Of a stretch of 16,415 nt of DNA, positions 1 through 6,828 are shown in pieces. The number at the start of each line of letters is the position of its first letter. Positions within the stretch are counted from its first letter, which is position 1. Origin of the DNA: Spirochaetota bacterium. GTDB taxonomy: Bacteria; Spirochaetota; Leptospiria; Turneriellales; Turneriellaceae. The notes under the pieces are model-generated. The model was not told the origin of the DNA, did not search any database, and was given only the letters and a program-made list of their open reading frames with translations. A program made the translations under genes and the position numbers. The stretch lies in NCBI GenBank assembly GCA_963205035.1, contig CAUJII010000125.1, positions 1 through 16,415 of the forward strand, read 5' to 3'.

Positions 1-42
1 AAAATTAAGAAGGGCGCACGGATAGAACCGAAAAAGGCATGA
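1..42 (+). CDS. possible 3' end of a gene entering from the left edge
   Basis: One plus-strand frame is open from the first base and ends in TGA at 40-42. It gives the short basic tail KIKKGARIEPKKA. The other two plus frames stop within 24 bases. A lysine-rich C-terminus is plausible for a real protein, but 13 codons are too few to identify it or to exclude chance. No clear terminator follows; a short palindrome with 6-bp arms sits at 56-68 without a T run. Confidence 0.25.
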   Translation, partial: KIKKGARIEPKKA

Positions 43-72
43 TTTCCGCTGAAAACGAGAAATTCTCGCCGC

Positions 73-137
73 GACTAACTATTCGGGCCAACTATTCGGA
101 CTAACTACGCGGGCCTACTATCCTGACTAACTATTCG
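73..137. repeat. five tandem 13-bp units, degenerate
   Basis: Five consecutive 13-bp units occupy 73-85, 86-98, 99-111, 112-124 and 125-137. The first and last are identical (GACTAACTATTCG). The second and fourth begin GGCC, giving an alternating 26-bp pattern. The last unit supplies the TAG stop and the last codons (Asn-Ser) of the GFA-family gene on the minus strand, so the array looks like a duplication that grew outward from that gene end, or one that replaced it. Confidence 0.75.
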
Positions 138-546
138 CGAGGTCGGCGGCTGTCTTTCGCGGTGCCTCGAGTGCGCCGTCGTACCAAGCGGAGCGGGAAT
201 CCCAGTGAACCATCGCGTCGACTTTGCGGCCTTCAAAATCCTTGAGGCCGCCCACCGCGACCACATAGACTTTCTTGTCCCGGCTCAGGTACGGTACCGG
301 GGAACCGCATTCGGTGCAAAATGCGCGAGCAAACTGCTCGGCGTCGGGCAAGTCGAATCGTTTCACTTTGTCTTCGCCGGCGGTGAAAGTCACGTTCGCT
401 GCGCGGGTGAACACGTTGGCGCCATGCGCGCTACCGCTCGAGCGGCGGCACCGCGAACAGTGGCAAAGAAAGAATCGCAAGAACGGCCCTTTGACCATGT
501 ACTGTACTTTGCCGCAAAGGCATGCACCTTCAAATTCGTTTGCCAT
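127..546 (-). CDS. GFA-family (CENP-V/GFA domain) zinc-binding protein
   Basis: The 139-residue product is a single-domain protein of the GFA family, named after glutathione-dependent formaldehyde-activating enzyme. Most members have no tested activity, so formaldehyde chemistry should not be assumed. The zinc ligands are visible: CLCG near residues 9-11, CHCSRC at 28-33 and FCTECGSP at 77-80, followed by the usual C-terminal stretch ending near HWDSRSAWY. I chose the ATG at 546 because family members start a few residues before the GxCxCG motif. An ATG at 612 would add 22 residues of non-conserved sequence. Neither start has a convincing ribosome binding site. The gene diverges from the potassium channel gene and its last codons lie inside the 13-bp repeat array. 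Length is normal for the family. Confidence 0.85.
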   Translation of the reverse strand: MANEFEGACLCGKVQYMVKGPFLRFFLCHCSRCRRSSGSAHGANVFTRAANVTFTAGEDKVKRFDLPDAEQFARAFCTECGSPVPYLSRDKKVYVVAVGGLKDFEGRKVDAMVHWDSRSAWYDGALEAPRKTAADLANS

Positions 547-665
547 AACGTAGAGCGCCAACTGGGCGAGGACTTGTAAAGCGGTATTTATCCCTGCTCG
601 CCAGCCATTCAATTTTTTGGGCTATACTTTACAGTGTCGGCACACTTTGAACGAGGGGTTGTTCC

Positions 666-1478
666 ATGGCGAAAAAACTCGATTCTTGGCGCCGGCGCGT
701 TCACGTTATCATTTACGAATCGGACACCCGTGCTGGCAGGCTTTTTGATATCTCTTTAGTTGGAGTAATCGTCTTAAGCATTCTTGTGTTGATGATCGAA
801 AGCATCCACGGCGTCAAAGACGGGTGGCATACGACGCTAAAAATTCTCGAATGGGTTTTTACAGGCGTCTTTACAGTCGAGTATCTATTACGCCTCAGTG
901 CGGTAAAAAATCCTCTGCGTTATGCAACCAGTTTTTTTGGGATTGTCGATTTAGCTTCTGTTTTGCCGACATGGCTGAGCATTTTTTATCCCGGAGCCCA
1001 TTACTTTCTTGCACTGAGGGTTTTGCGTCTGTTGCGCATCTTTCGTATCTTGAAGCTCTCGAATTACATTTCGCAAGCCGAGGTGCTTCGCAAGGCGATG
1101 GCCGAGAGCCGTCAGAAGATTGTCGTGTTTCTAATTACCGTTGCCACGCTCGTCGTCATCGTGGGCACTCTCATGTACGTTGTCGAAGGCGAAAAAAACG
1201 GCTTCACAAGCATTCCGCGCGGAATGTACTGGGCTGTGGTCACACTCACGACGGTCGGGTATGGCGACATTTCACCGCACACCACGTTAGGGCAAGTGTT
1301 GGCTTCGTTTGTGATGATTATGGGTTATGGGATTATTGCGGTACCCACGGGTATTGTCACAGCGCAACTCGCGCACATCAAAGCGAAGCCTGTTTCGGGT
1401 CAGGCATGCCCCTCGTGTAGTTTGCAAGGTCACGACATCGATGCGAAGTATTGCAAGTTTTGCGGTTCTGCTTTATAG
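666..1478 (+). CDS. voltage-gated potassium channel with C-terminal zinc ribbon
   Basis: This is a 270-residue six-helix channel subunit expected to form a tetramer in the inner membrane. Helices S1-S3 lie near 27-47, 59-78 and 85-103. S4 carries a positive residue every third position (R118, R121, R124, R127, K130), which is the voltage-sensor pattern. S5 is near 150-174, the pore loop contains the potassium filter TVGYGD at 196-201, and S6 is near 209-235. The tail ends in a CPSC...YCKFCG zinc-ribbon-like module (C248, C251, C263, C266), probably a cytoplasmic assembly or sensing element. A GAGGGG ribosome binding site sits 7 bases before the ATG. tgt begins 3 bases after the stop, so the two are probably co-transcribed. 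Selectivity is read from the filter; the direction of voltage gating cannot be read from sequence. Confidence 0.9.
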   Translation: MAKKLDSWRRRVHVIIYESDTRAGRLFDISLVGVIVLSILVLMIESIHGVKDGWHTTLKILEWVFTGVFTVEYLLRLSAVKNPLRYATSFFGIVDLASVLPTWLSIFYPGAHYFLALRVLRLLRIFRILKLSNYISQAEVLRKAMAESRQKIVVFLITVATLVVIVGTLMYVVEGEKNGFTSIPRGMYWAVVTLTTVGYGDISPHTTLGQVLASFVMIMGYGIIAVPTGIVTAQLAHIKAKPVSGQACPSCSLQGHDIDAKYCKFCGSAL

Positions 1479-1481
1479 TCC

Positions 1482-2645
1482 ATGATGCAATTTGAAATCG
1501 AAGCCAAAGACGGCGCCGCCCGCGCCGGATCTCTCACATTCACACACGCTGCGTTGCAGAATAGAAACTCGAAACTCAAAGACGCGGCAGACGCTGCGCC
1601 GATTTCAAAGACGACCGTCGAAACCCCGGTCTTCATGCCTGTGGGTACGCAGGCGAGCGTCAAAGCGATGAGTCAAGAAGACCTCGAAGAGATTGGCTAC
1701 AAACTCATCTTGGGCAACACATACCATCTTTATTTACGGCCCGGTGTCGACGTCTTTCGCGAAGTGGGAGGAATCCACCGGTTCATGGCATGGCCCAACG
1801 CCATTCTTACCGACTCGGGGGGATACCAAGCATTCTCGCTTTCAAAGAACGTCAAGCTCACGCACGACGGGGTTCTATTTCGTTCGCACCTCGACGGCAG
1901 CCAGCATCTCTTCTCTCCTGAAAACACAATCGCCATCGAACGCGCGATTGGCGCGAACATCATCATGCCGATCGACGACTGTGCACCATACCCTGCCGAT
2001 GAAGCGCGACTCAAAGAGAGTCTCGCACGCACTCACCGCTGGCTTGCCGAATGTAAGACACATTGGCTAAGAGATCCCCGGCATCAGGTTCTCTTCGGCA
2101 TTTCACAAGGCGGAGTGAATTTAGTGCTGCGCCAAGATAGTGCAAAGGCGGTCTCTGATTTAGATTTACCCGGTTATGCTATTGGCGGGCTTTCCGTCGG
2201 AGAACCACTCGAATACTTTGAACCTTCTCTGGCGGCTGCCATCGAAAATTTACCACAAAAAAAACCGCGTTATGTGATGGGTGTGGGATCTATCCCCGAG
2301 CTGATTAAGGGCGTTTCGTTGGGGGTTGATATGTTCGACTGTGTTTTGCCGACGCGCAACGCACGCAACGGGCAAGTGTTCACTTCACAAGGAAAAGTCA
2401 ACTTGCGTAACCTCAAGCACGCTCACTCTGACGACGCAATCGATGCGGCGTGCTCGTGCCGCGTCTGCAAAAAATATTCGTTAGGTTACATCAGACACTT
2501 GCACAAACAAAAAGAAATTTTAGGGTTGATGTTAAGTACATACCACAACCTTCACTTTATGTATCAATTTATGCGCGAGATGCGTCTGGCGATTCAAGAG
2601 CAGAAATTTTCTGCGTTTAGAGAACGCTGGTTAGCGAAGTTCTGA
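1482..2645 (+). CDS. tgt: tRNA-guanine(34) transglycosylase (queuine tRNA-ribosyltransferase)
   Basis: Tgt swaps guanine-34 in the anticodon of His, Tyr, Asn and Asp tRNAs for the queuosine precursor preQ1. The substrate-binding motif DSGGYQAFSL contains D111 (equivalent to E. coli D89). The nucleophile is D286 in GVDMFDCVLPTR (equivalent to D264), with the E. coli spacing of 175 residues preserved. The zinc site is C324, C326, C329 and H355. Unusually, about 21-22 residues (roughly 24-45, rich in Ala, Lys and Asn) are inserted between the N-terminal strand ARAGSLTF and the conserved ETPVFMPVGT. This explains the length of 387 against about 375 in E. coli. Two ATG codons are adjacent (1482 and 1485); the second aligns better with relatives. 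No strong ribosome binding site is visible, which fits coupling to the channel gene. The 3' end overlaps truA by 15 bp. Confidence 0.96.
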   Translation: MMQFEIEAKDGAARAGSLTFTHAALQNRNSKLKDAADAAPISKTTVETPVFMPVGTQASVKAMSQEDLEEIGYKLILGNTYHLYLRPGVDVFREVGGIHRFMAWPNAILTDSGGYQAFSLSKNVKLTHDGVLFRSHLDGSQHLFSPENTIAIERAIGANIIMPIDDCAPYPADEARLKESLARTHRWLAECKTHWLRDPRHQVLFGISQGGVNLVLRQDSAKAVSDLDLPGYAIGGLSVGEPLEYFEPSLAAAIENLPQKKPRYVMGVGSIPELIKGVSLGVDMFDCVLPTRNARNGQVFTSQGKVNLRNLKHAHSDDAIDAACSCRVCKKYSLGYIRHLHKQKEILGLMLSTYHNLHFMYQFMREMRLAIQEQKFSAFRERWLAKF

Positions 2646-3452
2646 TTTTTCGCTGCGTAACGACTCAATCAAGAATCGGCGCAGCCAATGCGAGTCGTCG
2701 TCCTCCGGGTAATCCGCATAGTCGGCTTTCAAGAAATAAAGAGGGTCGCTCTTTTGCGTTACACCTGCAGCGAGCCTGTCGCCTTGGGCCAAGATGGCTG
2801 CAATTTTATCCGGATGCATTTTCCCTTTTGCAACATCCAAAAACGTGCCGACCATAATCCGCACCATGTTATGCAAGAATCCCGACCCTCGAATATAGAT
2901 GAAGACATAGGGTGATGACTCCACAATATCGATGCCGTCGATGCGCCGCAGAGTTTTCTCTCCTTTTTTAACCACCGCGACGCGTGTGAATCCGGCAAAA
3001 TCTTTCTCGCCGACGAGCGACGGGAGCGCTTCGCGCACGAGAGTCCAATTGAGAGGGCCGCGCACCCAGAGGGATTTGAAGCCCAAAGGTGTCGGTCGGT
3101 AGGGGGAGTTCTGGATGATATATACATATTCGCGCGCACGGCATGCAAAGCGTGCATGGAAATCGTCACCCACACGTTCTGCGTGCCGGACAGCGATATC
3201 CTTGGGGATGAGGCTATTGACCGAATAAATAAGTTCGTTTAGGCTCTGGGGATAGTCCGCCGCAAAGTGAATCACTTGCCCGAGTGCATTGACTCCTGTG
3301 TCGGTGCGCCCGGCGCAATGGACACGCACTTTTTGTCGTATTGCCACCGCGAGGGCTTTTTCGAGTTCAGCCTGCACGCTATTTTGCCCGTTTTGAATTT
3401 GAAAACCGCAGTACGCGCTGCCGTCGTATTCGATTGTCATCGCTGTTTTCAT
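2631..3452 (-). CDS. truA: tRNA pseudouridine(38-40) synthase
   Basis: TruA converts uridines 38-40 of the tRNA anticodon arm to pseudouridine. The catalytic aspartate is D51 in CAGRTDTGVNALGQ. The N-terminal TIEYDGSAYCGFQ and the later FLHNMVRIMVGT are also family hallmarks. At 273 residues the length is normal. The ATG at 3452 has a TAAGG element about 10 bases upstream; an in-frame ATG four codons later is an alternative. The gene converges on tgt with a 15-bp overlap and diverges from dnaN across an 80-bp gap, so it shares a region rather than an operon with its neighbours. tgt and truA both modify the anticodon arm, which may or may not be more than coincidence. Confidence 0.96.
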   Translation of the reverse strand: MKTAMTIEYDGSAYCGFQIQNGQNSVQAELEKALAVAIRQKVRVHCAGRTDTGVNALGQVIHFAADYPQSLNELIYSVNSLIPKDIAVRHAERVGDDFHARFACRAREYVYIIQNSPYRPTPLGFKSLWVRGPLNWTLVREALPSLVGEKDFAGFTRVAVVKKGEKTLRRIDGIDIVESSPYVFIYIRGSGFLHNMVRIMVGTFLDVAKGKMHPDKIAAILAQGDRLAAGVTQKSDPLYFLKADYADYPEDDDSHWLRRFLIESLRSEKSELR

Positions 3453-3532
3453 CGAGCCAAGCCTTACGGGATTTTCGAAGATTTATTTTGCTTTATGGTG
3501 TATCGGTGGTTTATCCTATGCGTAAGGGTACT

Positions 3533-4675
3533 ATGAAATTCCAGACGCAAAAAGATTTAATCGACAAAGCAGTGCGGCGCATCGAGGCAATAATTCCGAA
3601 CCGCGACACGGGAACAATGCTTTCTAACTTGGCGTTTACGGTCGATCCGGCTCAGGTGTCGATTGTTGCGTCCGACATGGAAACGACAGCACAAATTGTT
3701 GTGCCCGTACAAAATGGTTCAGCGGGCGACTTCATCGTCAACGGCAAGCAGTTCCAAGAATATGTGAGCTCGCTCGTTTCACCCGACCTTATCGTTGAAG
3801 TTGAGCAAGAAGAAAATCCCGAAGAGGCTCTTTCGGCGTTTCGTGTGACTTTGAAGGGCACTGGCCCACACTCGGCGTTCTATTCGATGCAGGGTAATTC
3901 CGCCAAGCAGTTCCCTGTGCTCACACGCCTGAATGCGAACAAACTATTTTCGATTTCGTCTTCTATTTTAGAAGAGATGTTGCGCAAAACCCAGTACGCA
4001 ATTTCACAAGAAGACAACCGCTATATCTATAACGGGGTTTGCTTTCAAGGTGCAGAAAACTTCCTTACGTTAGTCGGCACCGACGGCAGACGGTTGGCAG
4101 CCATCACACGGAAGTTAGCCGCGCCTGTTAATTTGCCCCAGGCATCCGACGTCGTCGTGCATGCAAAGGCCATCCGGGAAATCCAGAAGATTATCGACGT
4201 TGCCGACGAAGTGCAGTTGGGGGTCGAGCAACGCGACCTCTATGTGCGCGTGGGCGATGCACAGCTTGCAAGCCGCCTACTCGAAGGTAAGTTTCCAGAT
4301 TACAAGCGAGTACTCCCACAAGAAATTCCGATTCAAATCGAAATGAGCCGGGAAAAATTGATGCAGGCGTTGCAGCAAATACGTCCGGTTGCCGAGCCGC
4401 CCTCGAACCAATGCCGTCTCACCTTAGAGAACAACAAGATGCAAATCACTGCGCAGTCGTCAGGGCAAGGCAGCCGCGCCGAAGTGTCGCTCGACGTCAA
4501 TTTTTCCGCCGAGAAACTTGAGATTGGTTTTAACATTACATATCTGCTCGACATTCTTAAGGCGCTGACTTCGCCTCAGGTCCGTATTGGGCTAAACGAT
4601 TCGAGCAAACCACTCGTCGTGCAAGATGTCGACGACCCCGACTTCATCGCTCTTGTCATGCCGATGAAAATTTAA
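3533..4675 (+). CDS. dnaN: DNA polymerase III beta subunit (sliding clamp)
   Basis: The clamp is a ring-shaped dimer that tethers the replicative polymerase and many repair proteins to DNA. The 380-residue product begins MKFQTQKDLIDKAV, has the conserved TDGRRL at 183-188 in the second of its three repeats, and ends in VMPMKI, the expected clamp C-terminus beside the partner-binding pocket. The frame is open upstream to 3341, but that part is antisense to truA and bears no clamp similarity. The start at 3533 matches relatives and has AAGGG four bases upstream. recF follows after 21 bp. The 80-bp gap to truA holds no consensus DnaA box, and dnaA is not adjacent, so no replication origin is indicated here. 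Confidence 0.97.
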   Translation: MKFQTQKDLIDKAVRRIEAIIPNRDTGTMLSNLAFTVDPAQVSIVASDMETTAQIVVPVQNGSAGDFIVNGKQFQEYVSSLVSPDLIVEVEQEENPEEALSAFRVTLKGTGPHSAFYSMQGNSAKQFPVLTRLNANKLFSISSSILEEMLRKTQYAISQEDNRYIYNGVCFQGAENFLTLVGTDGRRLAAITRKLAAPVNLPQASDVVVHAKAIREIQKIIDVADEVQLGVEQRDLYVRVGDAQLASRLLEGKFPDYKRVLPQEIPIQIEMSREKLMQALQQIRPVAEPPSNQCRLTLENNKMQITAQSSGQGSRAEVSLDVNFSAEKLEIGFNITYLLDILKALTSPQVRIGLNDSSKPLVVQDVDDPDFIALVMPMKI

Positions 4676-4696
4676 TTTAGCTTTGGGCATGAGCTC

Positions 4697-5851
4697 TTGA
4701 GTCACACGCCACAAACGCAGCAGGTTTTTGTCGAGGGCCTAACGCTCCTCCAGTTCCGCTCTGTTGCAAAGGCGGAGTATTCCTTTGGCCGGGGGCTCAT
4801 TTTCATTACTGGCAATAACGGGGCAGGCAAGACAACGATTCTCGAAGCACTCGGCCTCACGTCGTTTCTCAAATCTTTTCGGTTTGCACTCGATAGAGAA
4901 ATGGTGCGGTTTGGTTCGAGCTTCTACCGTGTCGAATCGCGCTTTACGTTGGGCGATGAACGGCACACGCTCGCATTGAGTTTTGGTCGAAACCCAGGCG
5001 ACGAGAAGTCGCCTCTCGTAAAAAAATACTCCCTCGACTCGCAACCGGGAACGAAAGCCGCGCAGGTGATTGGCCTTATACCGAGCGTTGTTCTGTCACC
5101 CGACGACATGCGCATCATCGCAGGCGACCACTCTGAAAGAAGACGGTTTCTCGACTTGCTTCTCTCGATGCTCTACCCGGCTTACTTTTCCGCTCTGCAG
5201 CACTACCACAGAGCGCTCAAATTGCGCAGCCAAGCTCTGCGTACGAAAGCCGACGAAGCCGTGCTCTCTGCTGTCGATAAGGAACTGAGCGAGTCGGGCA
5301 TCCTCATTCTTGAAAGAAGGCGGCAGTTTATCCCAGAATTTCTTTCACCTTTTGCAAAGAACCTTGCACATATTTCATCGGACAAAGACGTTTGGGGCAT
5401 CGACTATGCGGGTAACACGCAGGGCGTCACGACTGCAGACGACTATAGACTCATGCTCAAAGAATGCCGTGCGACCGACTTACGCCTCAAGCAAACGAGC
5501 GCGGGAATCCACCGCGATCGACTTTATTTTCTGCAAGACAATAACCGTGAACGAGATATCCGCTCAGTCGGTTCGCAAGGGCAGCGGCGCTCTGCGGCAT
5601 TGGCTCTCAAGATGGCGCAGTTTAGTTATATGCAAGCGAAACTTGCGAAGCAACCGATTCTTCTCATCGACGATGTCTTGAACGAACTCGATCTAAGCCG
5701 TCGCGCGAGCTTCATCGATTTCTTGGGCGGCAATGGCGAAGCAAGCCTCGGCGTCGGTCAGGTTTTCTTCACCACGACGGATCTCGTTGGTATGCAAGAT
5801 TTCTTGCAGGGTCTCAATGCAGCCGCTCCACTGCAGCATATCGAGCTTTAG
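4697..5851 (+). CDS. recF: DNA replication and repair protein RecF
   Basis: RecF is an SMC-like ATPase that helps load RecA at gaps in replicated DNA with RecO and RecR. The 384-residue product has Walker A GNNGAGKTT at 39-47, the following LEALGL...FLKSFR typical of RecF, the signature SVGSQGQRR at 290-298 and Walker B ILLIDD at 321-326 with VLNELD. The only usual start codon between the dnaN stop (in the same frame) and the conserved FVEGLTLLQF is TTG at 4697. An ATG at 4689 opens a three-codon frame (Met-Ser-Ser) whose TGA overlaps that TTG, so coupling may set RecF level. dnaN and recF form an operon with a 21-bp gap. DUF721/gyrB genes, frequent downstream partners, are absent; an accessory island on the other strand begins instead. 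Confidence 0.95.
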   Translation: MSHTPQTQQVFVEGLTLLQFRSVAKAEYSFGRGLIFITGNNGAGKTTILEALGLTSFLKSFRFALDREMVRFGSSFYRVESRFTLGDERHTLALSFGRNPGDEKSPLVKKYSLDSQPGTKAAQVIGLIPSVVLSPDDMRIIAGDHSERRRFLDLLLSMLYPAYFSALQHYHRALKLRSQALRTKADEAVLSAVDKELSESGILILERRRQFIPEFLSPFAKNLAHISSDKDVWGIDYAGNTQGVTTADDYRLMLKECRATDLRLKQTSAGIHRDRLYFLQDNNRERDIRSVGSQGQRRSAALALKMAQFSYMQAKLAKQPILLIDDVLNELDLSRRASFIDFLGGNGEASLGVGQVFFTTTDLVGMQDFLQGLNAAAPLQHIEL

Positions 5852-5858
5852 GCCTTGG

Positions 5859-5981
5859 TTAATCGTAACAAAGCTGGATAAACTCCTTGAAGTGCCCCAA
5901 CGCGGAGATGGGCGCATCGTAAAACGAATTCCCTGCTGCGCATTCTACAATGTTAAATAATTTATCGGGGCTTTGCATCAT
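5859..5981 (-). CDS. possible small protein of 40 residues downstream of doc
   Basis: A closed frame starts at tandem ATG codons (5981 and 5978), within the last codons of doc, and ends in TAA at 5859-5861. The product runs from MMQSPDKLFNIVECAAG to ...KEFIQLCYD and looks like a natural protein, with alternating hydrophobic and charged residues and no low-complexity stretch. It overlaps the end of doc by 20 bp, which suggests coupled translation. No independent ribosome binding site is visible. It ends 7 bp from the converging recF stop. I do not recognise it. It could be a third component of the toxin-antitoxin unit, the remnant of a longer gene, or chance. Confidence 0.35.
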   Translation of the reverse strand: MMQSPDKLFNIVECAAGNSFYDAPISALGHFKEFIQLCYD

Positions 5982-6345
5982 GAATTTTTAGCCATGCGGC
6001 GATGTCTGTGACAGATATTTTTTCGCGGATAACTTTCTCGACCAGAAAATCCTCCCCGTCATCGGCGTTGCAATAAACCGCGACGCCGTTCATCCGCAGA
6101 AATACCAGTGGTGCTGCAATCGCCACGCGCTTGTTGCCGTCGACAAAGGCGTGGTTGAGCGCCAAACTCTGCAAGAGAGCCGCAGCCTGGTCGAAAATCG
6201 AGTTGTAATATCCTGATTGAGGGCGATGCAGCGCGCTATCCAAGAGGCCCATGTCGCGAATACCCGTGCTGCCGCCAAACTCGCCGATCAAACGTTCGTG
6301 CAAGAAAATAATTTCTTCGACGGTGAGGTATTGAATTTGCGCCAT
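5962..6345 (-). CDS. doc: Doc-type (death on curing) Fic-fold toxin
   Basis: The 127-residue protein has the Doc organisation: an N-terminal LTVEEIIFLHERLI, a GIRDMGLLDSAL segment and the active-site motif HAFVDGNKR at 65-73. In Fic adenylyltransferases the motif reads GNGR; here a Lys replaces that Gly (GNKR), as in phage P1 Doc, which phosphorylates elongation factor EF-Tu and halts translation. A kinase role is therefore inferred, not shown. The gene starts 2 bp after the stop of the preceding ribbon-helix-helix gene, the classic antitoxin-toxin arrangement. Length is normal for Doc and all motif residues are present, so it is probably active. The antitoxin is of the RHH type, not the Phd type of the P1 system. 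Confidence 0.9.
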   Translation of the reverse strand: MAQIQYLTVEEIIFLHERLIGEFGGSTGIRDMGLLDSALHRPQSGYYNSIFDQAAALLQSLALNHAFVDGNKRVAIAAPLVFLRMNGVAVYCNADDGEDFLVEKVIREKISVTDIAAWLKIHDAKPR

Positions 6346-6347
6346 TG

Positions 6348-6560
6348 CTATTTAGCAAGGCGCGTCAATAATTCGCGATTTTCAGCGATGACCTGCTCGG
6401 TTGCAGTTCTGAAACTCGAGCGAATCATTTTCTGCTGGAAATAGAGTTCGAGCGCATTGTTGACGATACCCGATATCGATTGGTTAGATTCTTTTGCGTA
6501 CGCGGTTAATTTTGCCTTGGTTGGCTTTTCAAGGAGCGTTGCGAATTTTACTGTTGCCAT
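6348..6560 (-). CDS. ribbon-helix-helix antitoxin of the Doc pair
   Basis: The 70-residue product begins MATVKFATLLEKPTKAKL. A short strand (VKFATLL, 4-10) is followed by two helices (about 13-24 and 29-43), the usual order of an RHH DNA-binding dimer. The C-terminal 28 residues, which include a charged helix, would wrap and neutralise the toxin. It lies 2 bp upstream of doc and just downstream of a 24-bp palindrome, so it probably represses its own promoter. I chose the ATG at 6560 over an upstream TTG at 6593 because the fold begins at residue 3 and the longer frame would be read through the palindrome. The antitoxin role is inferred from fold and position. Confidence 0.82.
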   Translation of the reverse strand: MATVKFATLLEKPTKAKLTAYAKESNQSISGIVNNALELYFQQKMIRSSFRTATEQVIAENRELLTRLAK

Positions 6561-6570
6561 AGCATACCAT

Positions 6571-6594
6571 CTTGACACTTCATGAAATGTCAAG
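6571..6594. promoter_or_regulatory. 24-bp near-perfect palindrome, likely operator of the RHH-doc pair
   Basis: The outer arms CTTGACA and TGTCAAG are perfect inverted copies and the centre TTCATGAA is a perfect palindrome; only positions 8 and 17 of the 24 break symmetry. The site ends 10 bp before the antitoxin ATG. RHH antitoxins usually bind such sites and repress their operon. TTGACA occurs in each arm in opposite orientations and could serve as a -35 box, but I find no well-spaced -10 box. Confidence 0.75.
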
Positions 6595-6828
6595 ATTTAT
6601 TTGATCCGCATCAAGATAATCCTCGATAATCTCCACGGTGAATTCATGTACACCTGCACCGCTTGGCCCGGCGGATGTTTCGCTCATATCGTCGCCGTTG
6701 CCGAACGGCAAAACCCTGAGCCTTGCACCGGGAACCCTGCTCACGATTTCGGAGCAGGTCGCCGAGTGAGTGGCGTATCGCGTCGCGGGCGAAGGTCGCC
6801 CCGAAGAAGCGTTGGTTAAGAGATTCAT
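6580..6828 (-). CDS. possible 82-residue protein coupled to the Fic gene
   Basis: The frame begins with an ATG that shares ATGA with the TGA stop of the Fic gene, an arrangement typical of translational coupling. It ends in TGA inside the 24-bp operator palindrome, and fills the gap between the Fic and antitoxin genes. The N-terminal 50 residues are rich in Ser, Ala, Arg and Pro and look unstructured. The end (VHEFTVEIIEDYLDAD) looks like real protein, acidic and amphipathic. I recognise no family. The opposite strand is also open across part of it in an aligned frame, so a chance frame or an eroded gene is possible. Confidence 0.3.
   Translation of the reverse strand: MNLLTNASSGRPSPATRYATHSATCSEIVSRVPGARLRVLPFGNGDDMSETSAGPSGAGVHEFTVEIIEDYLDADQINLDIS

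Noticed and set aside
205..579. Long plus-strand open frames antisense to the GFA-family gene
   Set aside because: They mirror the conserved cysteine-rich frame on the minus strand, have no recognisable motif and no ribosome binding site.
3341..3532. An upstream extension of dnaN by 64 codons
   Set aside because: The extension is antisense to the start of truA and unlike any clamp; the ATG at 3533 has a ribosome binding site and matches the family N-terminus.
3453..3532. Replication origin between truA and dnaN
   Set aside because: Only 80 bp, no DnaA box matching TTATNCACA and no AT-rich unwinding element; TTATCC at 3511-3516 diverges in the last three bases.
6561..6593. Extended antitoxin starting at TTG 6593
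   Set aside because: The extension would be coded by the operator palindrome and lies before the first strand of the RHH fold.
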